Assembly (NCBI RefSeq): GCF_009827445.1
Contig: NZ_WTYI01000001.1
Coordinates: 2,122,381 to 2,186,380 of the forward strand
DNA: 64,000 bases
Reading direction: 5' to 3'
DNA from: Qipengyuania aquimaris
GTDB taxonomy: Bacteria; Pseudomonadota; Alphaproteobacteria; Sphingomonadales; Sphingomonadaceae
The translations under genes and the position numbers were made by a program. The notes below the pieces were generated by a model that was not told where the DNA came from, made no database searches, and saw only the letters and a list, made by a program, of their open reading frames with translations. Numbering within the stretch: position 1 is the first letter of the stretch; each line of letters begins with the position of its first letter. Shown here piece after piece: positions 42,389 to 51,681 of this stretch.

Positions 42389-43309
42389 TCATGGCATGGG
42401 AGGCAGGAACAAGAGCGGATCGAGCCGCTTCTCGCGCCACATCAGGCTCCAGTGGAGGTGTGGCCCGGTAGCGCGGCCGGAGGCACCGACATTGCCAAGC
42501 AGCTGGCCCTGTTCGACCCGGTCACCCTCCGCCACTCTCAGCCGCGAGAGGTGGATGAAGGCGCTATTCAGGCCTGCACCATGATCCAGGATGATGATAC
42601 CGCCCTCAAGGCTGAACCCTGTCCGCGCGAGCACGACGACGCCGCCAGCAGGCGCCACGAAAGGAGCGCCATTGCCCGGAGCGATGTCGATACCGGAGTG
42701 ATAGCTGCCCGGCTCGCCGCGATAGATTCGCTGGCGTCCGAAACGACCAGAAATGCGTCCGGTAACCGGCCAGATAAATTCCTGCATCCAACCTTCGGCC
42801 CCGGTTTCCTTCGCCCGGGCATCGCGGATCGCCAGCCATTCCGGCTCGCGCTTCGCCCACCAGGCCGCGCCGCCGCCACCCGTGCCCTTGGCAACATTGA
42901 CGCGCTCGATATCCCACTCGCGCGGATCGACGGTGATGGTCTCCCGGGCATAGACCAGATTGCCACTCGTCGCCTTGAACTCGATCTTCGCGGGGCTGTC
43001 CCTGTCGAATGCGGCAAAGAAGCGGCCTTCGTCATCGACGGCGATTTCCTGATCGCCCAACTGCGCGGTCCATCGCCCGGGACCGAGGTCGCCGCGCATC
43101 CAGCCGCCTTGGGTCAGTTCGCCGGTGAAGGTGAAATCGATCGGTCTTGCGGGTTCGGGCCTTGGTTCTTCGACAACAGTCGGCGCGGGCGCCGGAGCAA
43201 GCTCGTTCACGACCACCTCTTCCGGTGCGGGCGCGGGCGTGCCCTGCGCAGGAGCGACGCAAGCGGCACTGAGGAGAGAAAGTAACGGCGCGACCCTTTG
43301 GCGCATCAC
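42389..43309 (-). CDS. M23-family peptidase, lipoprotein
   Basis: 306 residues. An N-terminal signal ends near SAAC (Cys17 region), then a Pro/Ala/Glu-rich linker. The C-terminal M23/LytM domain has the zinc motif HSGIDIAPG (His and Asp), then AFIHLSRLRVAEGDRVEQGQLLG and the second motif PHLHW. It is a peptidoglycan endopeptidase or a catalytically competent LytM activator. The ATG overlaps the stop of the DUF2093 gene just upstream by four bases. Confidence 0.87.
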   Translation of the reverse strand: MMRQRVAPLLSLLSAACVAPAQGTPAPAPEEVVVNELAPAPAPTVVEEPRPEPARPIDFTFTGELTQGGWMRGDLGPGRWTAQLGDQEIAVDDEGRFFAAFDRDSPAKIEFKATSGNLVYARETITVDPREWDIERVNVAKGTGGGGAAWWAKREPEWLAIRDARAKETGAEGWMQEFIWPVTGRISGRFGRQRIYRGEPGSYHSGIDIAPGNGAPFVAPAGGVVVLARTGFSLEGGIIILDHGAGLNSAFIHLSRLRVAEGDRVEQGQLLGNVGASGRATGPHLHWSLMWREKRLDPLLFLPPMP

Positions 43310-43515
43310 GGTTTGAGACGCTCCGTGGCGAGTTGCGGGGTCGCGTAGGCTTCCTGGTGCTCTACCGACCAGTAACGCAATTCGTCGAGCGGGATCGCCT
43401 CGCCCGAAGCGGCGCAGAAAACGTGCTGGCCTGCGCGCAGCACGCGGAAGCCGTTCGGGCCGTATTGCAGCTTTGCCTCGCCCGAAGCGGGGCCGGAATT
43501 CTTGTTCATCAGCAT
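43306..43515 (-). CDS. DUF2093 domain-containing small protein
   Basis: 69 residues. The pattern NGFRVLRAGQHVFCAASGEAIPLDELRYWSVEHQEAY fits DUF2093, an alphaproteobacterial small protein of unknown function whose gene commonly lies near xseA. AGGAC precedes the ATG at 43515. It lies 24 bases after xseA on the same strand and overlaps the M23 peptidase gene. Confidence 0.85.
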   Translation of the reverse strand: MLMNKNSGPASGEAKLQYGPNGFRVLRAGQHVFCAASGEAIPLDELRYWSVEHQEAYATPQLATERLKP

Positions 43516-43539
43516 GGTGATCGTCCTAGCACTTCGCGC

Positions 43540-44949
43540 CTATCCGAACAAATCATCCTGCGCTGGTGGCGTTCCCTTCGCCGGGCGCTTCGCGCGCGGT
43601 TCCGGGGCCTTGGGCGCCTGCAGTGCCTTGCCGGTCGTGACGACCAGGTCTCCATCGCGGAATTTCAGCGTCAGGGCAGCCTCCTTCGCCGCGGTCGCAT
43701 GGGTAGTCACGGTCTTGCCCTCCGGCCCGATGACCCGCACGTACCCGCGCTTCACGACATTGTCCGGATCGAGCGAGACCATCAGGCGAGATACCGCAGT
43801 CAGGCGCTGCTGCGCCTGCTCTACGCGGATTCTCAGAAGGGGTGCATTGAGCCTCGCCCGGTCGGATTGCAGCCGGTCACGCGCGCGGGCTGCGCGGTCG
43901 CGTAGCCCGTTAGCGAGCCGCGTCGCGGCATCGTCTAGCCGCTGCGCCTGGGGCTGCAGCAGCACCTCCAGCTTGGGCATGCGCTGGACCCGAGCCTCCA
44001 GCCGCTCGCGACCGAGCTGCACGGGGCGCAGTATGGCGCGCTGCTGCCGTGCACCGAAGTCGGAAAGCGCCGCGGCAAGTTCCTGGCGGACAGGCACGGC
44101 CATCTCGGCAGCAGCGGTAGGTGTCGGGGCGCGCCTGTCGGCAGCATGATCAGCCAGAGTGGTGTCTGTTTCGTGTCCGACCGCGCTTATCGTCGGGATG
44201 GAGCAGTCCGCGATCGCGCGCACGACCACCTCTTCGTTGAAGTTCCACAAATCCTCGATAGAGCCGCCCCCACGAGCGACAATGACGAGGTCCGGCCGGT
44301 CGGGATGACCTTCGGGCAGCGCCGAAAATCCGCGCACCGCGCCTACAACCTGGTCCGCTGCGCCCTGCCCCTGAACGAGGACGGGCCACACGATGACCCG
44401 GCTGGGGAAGCGGTCGGCAAGCCGGTGGAGAATGTCGCGGATGACCGCCCCGGTGGGCGAGGTCACCACGCCGATGGTACGGGGCAGGAACGGAAGCGCC
44501 CGCTTGCGTCCTTCGTCGAAGAGACCCTCCGCAGCAAGGCGCGCGCGCGTCTTTTCGAGCAAGGCCAACAAGGCCCCTTCCCCTGCCAGCTCCATCCGCT
44601 CGATCACGATCTGATATTTCGAGCGGCCGGGATAGGTCGTCAGCTTGCCGCTGGCGACGACTTCGAGGCCATCTTCGGGCTGGAACGCAAGGCGCTGGGT
44701 ATTGCCGCGCCACATCACCCCGTCGACGACCGCCTTCTCGTCCTTGAGCGCGCAATACATGTGTCCGCTAGCCGCGCGTTTGACGCCGGAAAGCTCGCCG
44801 CGCAGACGCACAAAGCCGAAGCTCTCCTCCACCGTCCGCTTAAGCAGGCCCGAAATCTCGCTGATCGAGAGCGGGGCAGCGTTGTCCCCGGCGCGACCCT
44901 TCGCTACCAGACTGTCATCTTGGGAATCTGACGGGAAATCGGCGGGCAT
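43540..44949 (-). CDS. xseA: Exodeoxyribonuclease VII large subunit
   Basis: 469 residues. The N-terminal OB-fold ([41 protein letters not shown]) and the catalytic region ([26 protein letters not shown], then [19 protein letters not shown], and [27 protein letters not shown]) are all present, followed by the long coiled coil and a C-terminal domain. With XseB it degrades single-stranded DNA in repair. The ATG at 44949 (MPADFPSD) shares the CATG with the divergent purD start; the frame is open to 45078 but lies inside purD. Confidence 0.96.
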   Translation of the reverse strand: MPADFPSDSQDDSLVAKGRAGDNAAPLSISEISGLLKRTVEESFGFVRLRGELSGVKRAASGHMYCALKDEKAVVDGVMWRGNTQRLAFQPEDGLEVVASGKLTTYPGRSKYQIVIERMELAGEGALLALLEKTRARLAAEGLFDEGRKRALPFLPRTIGVVTSPTGAVIRDILHRLADRFPSRVIVWPVLVQGQGAADQVVGAVRGFSALPEGHPDRPDLVIVARGGGSIEDLWNFNEEVVVRAIADCSIPTISAVGHETDTTLADHAADRRAPTPTAAAEMAVPVRQELAAALSDFGARQQRAILRPVQLGRERLEARVQRMPKLEVLLQPQAQRLDDAATRLANGLRDRAARARDRLQSDRARLNAPLLRIRVEQAQQRLTAVSRLMVSLDPDNVVKRGYVRVIGPEGKTVTTHATAAKEAALTLKFRDGDLVVTTGKALQAPKAPEPRAKRPAKGTPPAQDDLFG

Positions 44950-46222
44950 GAATATCCTTTTGCTGGGCGGCGGTGGTCGCGAACATGCGCTTGGCTGGAA
45001 ACTGGCGCAATCGCCGCAATGCGACAAGCTGTGGGCTAGTCCCGGCAACCCTGGAATGGCCGAATGCTCGGAATGCATCGCTCTCGATGCGAGTGATCAC
45101 GGCGCGGTGGAGCAGTTTTGCCGCGACAAGTCCATCGGACTGGTCGTGATCGGTCCCGAAGCCCCGTTGGTTGACGGATTGGCAGACGATCTGCGTGCAG
45201 CGGGCGTGGCGGTTTTCGGTCCCTCCAAGGCAGCCGCGCAACTGGAAGGCAGCAAGAGCTTTACCAAGGAGCTCTGCCAGCGCGCCCGCATCCCGACCGC
45301 GCGGTTCGAACGGTGCACCTCGCTCGAGGCGGCCTGGGGAGCGCTGAAGAAATTTGACCCGCCCTTCGTTCTCAAGGCGGACGGGCTGGCGGCGGGCAAG
45401 GGGGTCGTCATCGCCGAGACTCGCGAAGATGCGCAACACGCCCTTTCCGAAATGTTCGACGGCAAGTTCGGCAGCGCCGGCAGTGAAGTCGTCATCGAGG
45501 AATTCCTGCAGGGCGAGGAGGCGAGCTATTTCGCTCTCACCGATGGCGAGACCATCGTCCCGATCGGCAGCGCACAGGACCACAAGCGCGTAGGTGAAGG
45601 CGACACCGGACCCAATACCGGCGGCATGGGCGCTTATTCGCCTGCGCCGGTCCTGACCGACGCCCTGAAAGACCAGGTCATGCGCGAGATCATCGAGCCG
45701 ACGGTCCGGACCATGCGCGAAGAAGGCCACCCCTATTCAGGCGTCCTTTACGCGGGTCTCATGCTGACGAAGACGGGTCCGCAACTGATCGAATACAACG
45801 TGCGCTTCGGCGATCCGGAATGCCAGGTGCTGATGATGCGGCTTGATAGCGATTTGGTCGAGATCATGCACGCCTGCGCGGAAGCGCGGCTCGGACAAAT
45901 CGAGGCGCCGCGCATGGCGGACGAGTTCGCGCTGACGGTCGTCATGGCTGCAGAAGGCTATCCCGATACTCCGAAGAAGGGCGGCGCCATTCATCTCGGC
46001 AATGCGGAGGCGGAAGGGGCCAAGGTCTTTCATGCAGGCACGAAGATGGATGGCGGCCAGCTCGTCGCGAACGGCGGCAGGGTGCTCAACGTTACTGCAA
46101 AAGGCGCGAGCGCGACCGAGGCCCAGCGCAATGCCTATGCCGCGGTCGACGCCATCCACTTCGCAGAAGGTTTCTGTCGCCGTGACATCGGCCAGCGAGA
46201 GGTCAGGCGCGAGCGGGGGTAA
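44948..46222 (+). CDS. purD: Phosphoribosylamine-glycine ligase
   Basis: 424 residues, the usual length. It begins [19 protein letters not shown], the classic PurD N-terminus, and continues with the ATP-grasp elements [51 protein letters not shown], and the C-terminal domain with [14 protein letters not shown] and FGDPECQV. It makes glycinamide ribonucleotide in purine synthesis. The ATG at 44948 overlaps the xseA start codon on the opposite strand (shared CATG), so the two genes are head to head with no intergenic gap. Confidence 0.97.
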   Translation: MNILLLGGGGREHALGWKLAQSPQCDKLWASPGNPGMAECSECIALDASDHGAVEQFCRDKSIGLVVIGPEAPLVDGLADDLRAAGVAVFGPSKAAAQLEGSKSFTKELCQRARIPTARFERCTSLEAAWGALKKFDPPFVLKADGLAAGKGVVIAETREDAQHALSEMFDGKFGSAGSEVVIEEFLQGEEASYFALTDGETIVPIGSAQDHKRVGEGDTGPNTGGMGAYSPAPVLTDALKDQVMREIIEPTVRTMREEGHPYSGVLYAGLMLTKTGPQLIEYNVRFGDPECQVLMMRLDSDLVEIMHACAEARLGQIEAPRMADEFALTVVMAAEGYPDTPKKGGAIHLGNAEAEGAKVFHAGTKMDGGQLVANGGRVLNVTAKGASATEAQRNAYAAVDAIHFAEGFCRRDIGQREVRRERG

Positions 46223-46231
46223 GGCAGTCCC

Positions 46232-47149
46232 ATGCTGCTTTACGGGCTTGTCTTCCAGAACCTGGCGCTGATTGCGCTAATCCTTGGCCTGTTCTTCGCA
46301 CGACCCGCGCCGTTTGGACGGAAGCTGTGGGTGGTCGGCGGGGCATCCGCTTTCGTAGCCGGGATCCTCTTGCTGGGTTTGTGGATATACCCGCCCCCGC
46401 TGGGCGCGGTTTTCTATCTCGCCCTGTTCGTAGCGGCCTGCATTAGATGGCTCCGTCAACCCGCGCCCGACAATGCCGCAGGTCGCGCCAGCCTCTTCGC
46501 GGCAGTTGGCCTGGCCGCCTTGGGGGCAGCCATGATCTGGCAGGGAGTGACGGGGCGGATCGCCCCCGACGAACCTTATCTGTCACTGGCCAGCCCCCTG
46601 CCTGAGGGCGTCGGATATTGCGTCCTGTCAGGAGGAGCCTCCGTCGGCCTGAACCTGCATTACGTCGTGAGCGCAAGCACGGCGGCGGACTTCGAAAAGC
46701 ATTCCGTCGACCTGATTGCGACCAACGCAAACGGGTTCAGGACTAAGCCCGGACTATCCCTTCATCCCAAGCCGCTTTCGCCGGAAGATTACGCGGTGTT
46801 CGGAACCCCGGTAACCGCACCGTGCACGGGAGAGGTCGTCGAGACGGAGAATGACAAGCCGGATGTCCTGGCGGGGCACAAGTACCGCTCTCGCGACGGA
46901 GCGAACCTCGTCCTGCTGAGATGCGACGGGCGCGAAGTGCTGATGGCCCATTTCAAGCAGGGTTCCGTAAGGGTTTCGGAAGGCGATACCGTTTCGGCGG
47001 GAAGCGTTCTCGGCCTGGTGGGCAATTCCGGCAATACGGAAGAACCGCACCTGCATATTCACGCGCAGGAGGAGGGCGCCGATGGAAGCCTTGTCCCGGT
47101 GCCGATCCGATTCGAAGGGCGTTATCTCGCGCGCGGCGACTGCCTCTGA
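46232..47149 (+). CDS. Membrane protein with M23 peptidase domain
   Basis: 305 residues. Four hydrophobic helices in the first ~115 residues precede a LytM/M23 domain (about 190-300): HYVVSASTAAD, then FGTPVTAPCTGEVVE, VLMAHFKQGSVRVSEGD, and GNSGNTEEPHLHIH with the HxH zinc pair. The first zinc motif (HxxxD-type) is less typical (HPKPLSPED region), so activity is uncertain. It is nine bases downstream of purD. A second M23 protein is encoded at 42389. Confidence 0.75.
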   Translation: MLLYGLVFQNLALIALILGLFFARPAPFGRKLWVVGGASAFVAGILLLGLWIYPPPLGAVFYLALFVAACIRWLRQPAPDNAAGRASLFAAVGLAALGAAMIWQGVTGRIAPDEPYLSLASPLPEGVGYCVLSGGASVGLNLHYVVSASTAADFEKHSVDLIATNANGFRTKPGLSLHPKPLSPEDYAVFGTPVTAPCTGEVVETENDKPDVLAGHKYRSRDGANLVLLRCDGREVLMAHFKQGSVRVSEGDTVSAGSVLGLVGNSGNTEEPHLHIHAQEEGADGSLVPVPIRFEGRYLARGDCL

Positions 47150-47207
47150 GATACAGCCCAGCGCTTTGCACTTGCCTTTTCGCCAATCGGAGCGGCAAAC
47201 TCGGAGC

Positions 47208-47606
47208 ATGGAAAGAACCGGATCGCTCGCTCGCCTCGTCCTGCCTGCTATTGGCGTCCTTGCCCTTTGCGGCTGCCAGACAGCTTATGCCGATGAACAG
47301 GGAGCAAGTGCCGGCCCTGCGCCCTCGAATATGGCGCACGACAATCCGCTCGCCTTCGCACAGGGCGCCTGCGGCGGATGTCACGCGGTCGAGAAACCGT
47401 GGCTATCGCCCAATCCCGACGCGCCGACCTTTGCCGATATTGCCAATCGTGAGGGCGTGACCGAGGAAACGCTGCAAACCTATCTCACCGACGCGCACAA
47501 TTACCCGCTGGTGATGGATTTCGATCTCGATCCCGAGCAGGCGGCAGAACTTGCCCACTACATCCTCAGCCTGGAGGACGAGGACTACCACAAGCCCCCG
47601 TCCTGA
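47208..47606 (+). CDS. Small c-type cytochrome lipoprotein
   Basis: 132 residues. A lipoprotein signal ends LCGC (Cys23). A single haem attachment motif CGGCH is at 55-59, with Met in NYPLVMDFD as a possible distal ligand. A low-complexity acidic C-terminus ends KPPS. It is probably a periplasmic, lipid-anchored electron carrier; no oxidase or nitrite genes are adjacent. It is 58 bases downstream of the M23 gene and its 3' end is convergent with the PfkB kinase. Confidence 0.83.
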   Translation: MERTGSLARLVLPAIGVLALCGCQTAYADEQGASAGPAPSNMAHDNPLAFAQGACGGCHAVEKPWLSPNPDAPTFADIANREGVTEETLQTYLTDAHNYPLVMDFDLDPEQAAELAHYILSLEDEDYHKPPS

Positions 47607-47613
47607 CAGGGTC

Positions 47614-48609
47614 TCAGCCGAGCTTTTCGGCGACGAGCGCCTTCAGGTCCTTCTCGCTGCGCGCGCCGATGTGGCTGATGATCTCGGCTGCACAGATCGC
47701 GCCCATCCGCAGGCAGGTCTCGAGGCTTTCGCCGCGTGCATGGCCGGTAAGGAAGCCTGCTGCGAAGAGGTCGCCCGCACCCGTCGTATCGACCACCTGC
47801 TCGATCGGTTCGGCTTCGATTGCCACACGTTCGCCATTGGCGATGCCGACGGCGCCCTTGGCGCTGCGCGTTGCGACGAGGACCGGGACCTTGTCGGTCA
47901 GCGCAGCGAGGCCGGCGTCGAAGTCGTCTTCACCGGTCAGCGTCGCCAGTTCGTGCTCGTTGACGAAGAGGATGTCGATCTTGCCCTCTTCGATCAGGGC
48001 GCGGAAATCGTCGCCATGGCGTTCGATCACAAAGCTTTCGCTGGCGGTGAAAGCGACCTTGCGGCCGGCTTCGCGGGCGACGTCGATCGCACGGCGCATG
48101 GCGCTGCGCGGTTCTTCAGGATCCCAGAGATAGCCTTCGAGATAGAGGATCCCGGCGCTGGCAATCAGCTCGTCGTCGAGGGCTGCGGGAGGCAGGAACT
48201 GGCTGGCACCGAGGAAGGTGTTCATCGTGCGCTCGCCATCGGGCGTGACGAAAATGAGGCAGCGCGCGGTGGGCGGATCGCCGTCGCGCGGCGCGGTGTC
48301 GAAGTCGATACCAACGGCGCGGATGTCGTGGCTGAAGATCTCGCCCAGCTGGTCCTTGGCGACCTGGCCGACGAAGGCGCACTGTGCGCCAAGCGAGGAC
48401 ATGCCCGCCAGCGTATTGGCTGCCGAACCGCCGGAGATCTCCGTCGCGCGGCCCATTGCGTCGTAAAGTTCCTTGGCGCGCGGCGTATCGACCAGGGTCA
48501 TGCCGCCTTTCGCCAATCCGAGCTCTTCGATCAGATCGTCTTCACAGGGGGCCATGACATCGACGATTGCGTTGCCGATGGCGATGACGTCGTAACGGGG
48601 CTGGGACAT
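47614..48609 (-). CDS. PfkB-family carbohydrate/adenosine kinase
   Basis: 331 residues. Hallmarks of PfkB kinases: NAIVDVMAPCEDDLIEELGL at the start, GGSAANTLAGMSSLG (signature 1 region), and the C-terminal DTTGAGDLFAAGFLTG with the catalytic Asp. Length and the IDFDTAP and TFLGASQFLPP segments resemble bacterial adenosine kinases. ATG 48609 (MSQPRYDV) is used; the frame is open to 48675. It likely phosphorylates adenosine or a sugar with ATP. Confidence 0.85.
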   Translation of the reverse strand: MSQPRYDVIAIGNAIVDVMAPCEDDLIEELGLAKGGMTLVDTPRAKELYDAMGRATEISGGSAANTLAGMSSLGAQCAFVGQVAKDQLGEIFSHDIRAVGIDFDTAPRDGDPPTARCLIFVTPDGERTMNTFLGASQFLPPAALDDELIASAGILYLEGYLWDPEEPRSAMRRAIDVAREAGRKVAFTASESFVIERHGDDFRALIEEGKIDILFVNEHELATLTGEDDFDAGLAALTDKVPVLVATRSAKGAVGIANGERVAIEAEPIEQVVDTTGAGDLFAAGFLTGHARGESLETCLRMGAICAAEIISHIGARSEKDLKALVAEKLG

Positions 48610-48722
48610 TGGTACTCCGGAGGATGTGTGAACGGTGTGTCGGGCGCCGTTAGCGCTTCGTCGGGCATTGGCCAAGGGCGGCGTTGACTTGCGCCGCCCA
48701 TCTGCGCAATCGCTGGCAGGAG

Positions 48723-49406
48723 ATGATATCGCTTCCCCGCGCCCTTACCCTGTCACTCGGCCAGTTGGGCGATCCTGCGATCGTGAAGGTGCTGGTGAAG
48801 AGTATAGCGGTTACGATCGCGATATTTCTCGTGATAGGTTCTGTAGTACTCTCGGCGCTTTACAAAGCACTTGTAGCCTATGGCGTAGGCTTGAGTGCAG
48901 AGATCAGCGCCATTGCCGCCGTCCTGCTTACGGTCGTGGCCGGCTGGCTGCTGTTCCGCTTCGTGGCGCTGTTTGTCCTACAATTCTTCGCTGACGAGAT
49001 CGTTCGGGCAGTAGAGGCTCGACATTATCCCCACGCTGCAAGCGTCGCCAATCTGCCCTTCCGGCAAGAGCTGGCGAACAGCGTGCGATCGACCGTGCGC
49101 GCTTTGCTGGTGAACCTGGCGGCATTGCCCTTCGCCCTGATCCTGCTGGTCACCGGCGCCGGGACAGCAATCCTGTTCTGGGCGGTCAACGGCTGGCTGC
49201 TGGGCCGCGAATTGCAGGACATGGTGTGGCTGCGTCATCGCGGCCATGCGCAGGAGATTGCACCGATTTCGGCCGCGCAAAGGTTCCTCCTCGGGGGCAC
49301 GGTGGCGGGGATCCTCCTCGTGCCCTTCGCCAATTTGCTCGCCCCGGTCATCGGCGCGGCGAGCGCTACTCACATGGTGCATCGCGGGAGACAAACCGAT
49401 GCGTAA
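48723..49406 (+). CDS. EI24-domain membrane protein (CysZ-like)
   Basis: 227 residues with about six hydrophobic segments, starting MISLPRALTLSLGQLGDPAIVKVLVKS. The pattern FVALFVLQFFADEIVRAVEARHYP and the central basic loop with PLLP-type NLPFRQELANSVRS fit EI24/CysZ, a family that includes a sulfate permease in E. coli; whether this one transports sulfate is unknown. AGGAG precedes ATG 48723. The last eight bases overlap the start of the next gene. Confidence 0.8.
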   Translation: MISLPRALTLSLGQLGDPAIVKVLVKSIAVTIAIFLVIGSVVLSALYKALVAYGVGLSAEISAIAAVLLTVVAGWLLFRFVALFVLQFFADEIVRAVEARHYPHAASVANLPFRQELANSVRSTVRALLVNLAALPFALILLVTGAGTAILFWAVNGWLLGRELQDMVWLRHRGHAQEIAPISAAQRFLLGGTVAGILLVPFANLLAPVIGAASATHMVHRGRQTDA

Positions 49407-49824
49407 CTTCGCTCCGCTGCTCCTAGTCGCCACCGGGCTGTCCGCCTGTGTCAGCGCGCCGCCCGCACCTTCGGCCCCGCCGCCGCGAGCGCCGGTCACG
49501 GCGCCGCCGCCCCAGCAACCGGTCGAGGTCGCCCCGTCTTCGGGAGGCTTCATCGCCCCGCGGGTCATGAACGTCCCCGGCCTCGAAGGGGTGATCGGCA
49601 AGAACGCAACCGCGCTCGCCATTATCTTCGGGCCGCCGCGGCTGGAGGTGAAGGAGGGCGATGCGCTGAAGCTGCAGTTCACCGGGCCGGCCTGCGTGCT
49701 CGATATCTACCTCTACCCCCTGTCGCCCGGGGCACAGCCCAGCGCGACCTATGTATCGGCGCGCAGGGCCAGCGATTCCCTCGACGTCGACCGCGCAGCT
49801 TGCGTCGCGGCGCTGCGTCGGTAA
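49399..49824 (+). CDS. Lipoprotein of unknown function
   Basis: 141 residues. The signal ends LSACVS (Cys17 region), followed by a Pro/Ala-rich linker (APPPRAPVTAPPPQQPVEV) and a compact C-terminal domain with NATALAIIFGPPRLEVKEGDALKLQFTGPACVLDIYLYP. There are two further Cys. It overlaps the EI24 gene by eight bases and therefore is likely coupled. I do not recognise the family. Confidence 0.75.
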   Translation: MRNFAPLLLVATGLSACVSAPPAPSAPPPRAPVTAPPPQQPVEVAPSSGGFIAPRVMNVPGLEGVIGKNATALAIIFGPPRLEVKEGDALKLQFTGPACVLDIYLYPLSPGAQPSATYVSARRASDSLDVDRAACVAALRR

Positions 49825-49882
49825 GATGAAATTAATAGCGTAATACTAGGGAAATCGGGTCCATTCAGGGGGACTTGGAACA

Positions 49883-50812
49883 ATGAGTACGCAATTCGAC
49901 CAAATCGCCGAACATGCTGCGGCAGACGGCAAGGTCACGCCCGACGAAGTTCTGCAGCTGCGCCGCGAATGCTGGCCCGATGGTATCATCACCAGGGCAG
50001 AGGCGGACGCGATCTTCGCGCTCAACGACAAATTGACCGAGCGCGGCCCCGAATGGACCGAGTTTTTCGTCGAGGCGCTGAGCGTCTTCACGGTCATGCA
50101 GCTGGAGCCCAAGGGCTATGTCAGCCAGGAAAACGCCGACTGGCTGGTCGCACGGATCGACCATGACGGCGAATTCGGTTCGATGGCCGAATGCGAACTC
50201 GTCGTGAAGATTTTCGAGCGTGCGAAGAACGTCCCACAAAGCCTGAAGGACTGGGTGATCGAACGCATGGAAGATGCCGTCCTGAACGGTACCGGGCCGA
50301 CTCATCGCGGCGGCCAGATGGAAAAGGGCAATGTCACAGCCGCCGAAGCGCAGATCCTGCGCCGCGCGATCTTTGCTCCCTCCAGCGCCCGTCCCGGTGG
50401 GGTTGGGCGGTCGGAAGCCGACCTCTTGTTCCGCATAAAGGACGCTACGCTCCACGCCGACAACGATCCGGAATGGAAGCGCCTCTTCGTGCAGGGGATC
50501 GCCAGCTATTTGCAGGGATTTCACCTGCCCAACGCCCAGATCAGCCGCGAACGCGCTGCCGAACTGGACATTTTCATGGCCGATACCTCGCGCAGCGTCG
50601 GGCGGTTCGTCGGGCGCATGGCCAAGGCTTCGCCCAATGTCTTCGGACAGGTCTTCGGCAAGCGTGGCACTGCCCCGTCGATGGAAAATCGCATCGTCGA
50701 AGCCGAGAAGGTCACCACGACCGAGCAGGCCTGGCTGGACGGCAAGATCCACGCCGACGGCGAAGTCGACGACTACGAACAGGCCTTGCTGGATTTCCTC
50801 GCGGAAGGGTGA
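49883..50812 (+). CDS. Unknown protein with an internally duplicated domain
   Basis: 309 residues, no signal peptide or membrane segment. Two copies of a ~95-residue unit can be aligned by eye. Copy 1 (about 15-110) has DGKVTPDEVLQLRR then DGIITRAEADAIFALND then EWTEFFVEAL. Copy 2 (about 148-245) has KGNVTAAEAQILRR then GGVGRSEADLLFRIKD then EWKRLFVQGI. The acidic DG turns look EF-hand-like but do not match the full calcium loop. A final DGEVDDYEQALLDFL tail repeats the theme. Function unknown; TerB-like is possible but unsupported. It is solitary. Confidence 0.65.
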   Translation: MSTQFDQIAEHAAADGKVTPDEVLQLRRECWPDGIITRAEADAIFALNDKLTERGPEWTEFFVEALSVFTVMQLEPKGYVSQENADWLVARIDHDGEFGSMAECELVVKIFERAKNVPQSLKDWVIERMEDAVLNGTGPTHRGGQMEKGNVTAAEAQILRRAIFAPSSARPGGVGRSEADLLFRIKDATLHADNDPEWKRLFVQGIASYLQGFHLPNAQISRERAAELDIFMADTSRSVGRFVGRMAKASPNVFGQVFGKRGTAPSMENRIVEAEKVTTTEQAWLDGKIHADGEVDDYEQALLDFLAEG

Positions 50813-50836
50813 GTCGGAGGAGCCGGGTGGACCGGC

Positions 50837-51196
50837 TCAGACCATGAAGCTCTCGCCGCAGCCACACGCGCCCTTGGCATTGGGGTTGTCGAAAACGAAA
50901 CCGGCAGAGAAATCGTCCTCCACCCAGTCCATCATGCTGCCCACGAGGTAGAGCACGCTGGCGCCGTCGATGTAGAAGACGCCGCCGGGGGTTTCGATCT
51001 TCTCGTCGAACTTGGCCTCTTCGGTCACGTAATCGACCGAATAGGCGAGGCCCGAACAGCCGCGACGCGGAGTCGACAGCTTCACACCGATGGCATCGTC
51101 TGGCGCCTTGGCCATGAGATCGGCAACGCGCTGCTCGGCACGCGGCGTCAGGTTGACGGCGGCCTTGGGGGCGGGGCGGGTGCTTGTCTCGGTCAT
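50837..51196 (-). CDS. sufA: A-type iron-sulfur assembly protein of the suf operon
   Basis: 119 residues. The HesB/IscA/SufA fold with three conserved cysteines: RRGCSGLAYSVDY, then a C-terminal GACGCGESF (CxC). It carries and delivers [Fe-S] clusters from SufBCD. It is the last gene of the suf operon; its ATG overlaps the GNAT stop (TAATG). Confidence 0.94.
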   Translation of the reverse strand: MTETSTRPAPKAAVNLTPRAEQRVADLMAKAPDDAIGVKLSTPRRGCSGLAYSVDYVTEEAKFDEKIETPGGVFYIDGASVLYLVGSMMDWVEDDFSAGFVFDNPNAKGACGCGESFMV

Positions 51197-51681
51197 TACA
51201 GTCTCTTCTGCCAGAATAGCGCGTGGCCCTTGTCCGGGTCCAGTTCATAGTCGCCATAGCCCTGGGCGGTGTACAGGCCCTTGGCCGGATGGTTGCCGCT
51301 GAGGACTTCGAGCGTCACCTTGCAGGCGCCCATGCGACGGGCCTCGTCGTGGATGGCATCGAACATCGCCTTGCCCACGCCCTTGCCGCGCTGGCCATCG
51401 CGGACCACCATGTCGTGAATGTTGACCAGCGGCTTTGCAGCGAATGTCGAATAGCCGGTGAAGCAGTTCGACAGGCCAACCGCCCGATCACCGTCGAAGG
51501 CGAGGATCGAGAAGGCGCCGGGCGTATTCGCAAGACCCGGGACGAGGTTTTCGCGAACCTCGTCGCTCAGCGCTTCGCCACCACCCATCGGATCGCGCGC
51601 GTAGCAGTCGAGCAATTCGACCACCGTGTTCGCATCACTTTCGTCGCCATAATCGGCAATCCGGGTGGTGATTTCGGTCAT
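51196..51681 (-). CDS. GNAT-family acetyltransferase in the suf operon
   Basis: 161 residues. The acetyl-CoA-binding motif RDGQRGKGVGKAMFDAIHDEARRMG (the R/Q-x-x-G-x-G/A region) is clear, with VNIHDMVV before it and LEVLSGNHPAKGLYTAQGYGDYE after, typical of RimI-like GNATs. The acceptor is unknown. It overlaps the DUF59 stop (TGATG) and the sufA start (TAATG), so it is locked in the operon. Confidence 0.85.
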   Translation of the reverse strand: MTEITTRIADYGDESDANTVVELLDCYARDPMGGGEALSDEVRENLVPGLANTPGAFSILAFDGDRAVGLSNCFTGYSTFAAKPLVNIHDMVVRDGQRGKGVGKAMFDAIHDEARRMGACKVTLEVLSGNHPAKGLYTAQGYGDYELDPDKGHALFWQKRL

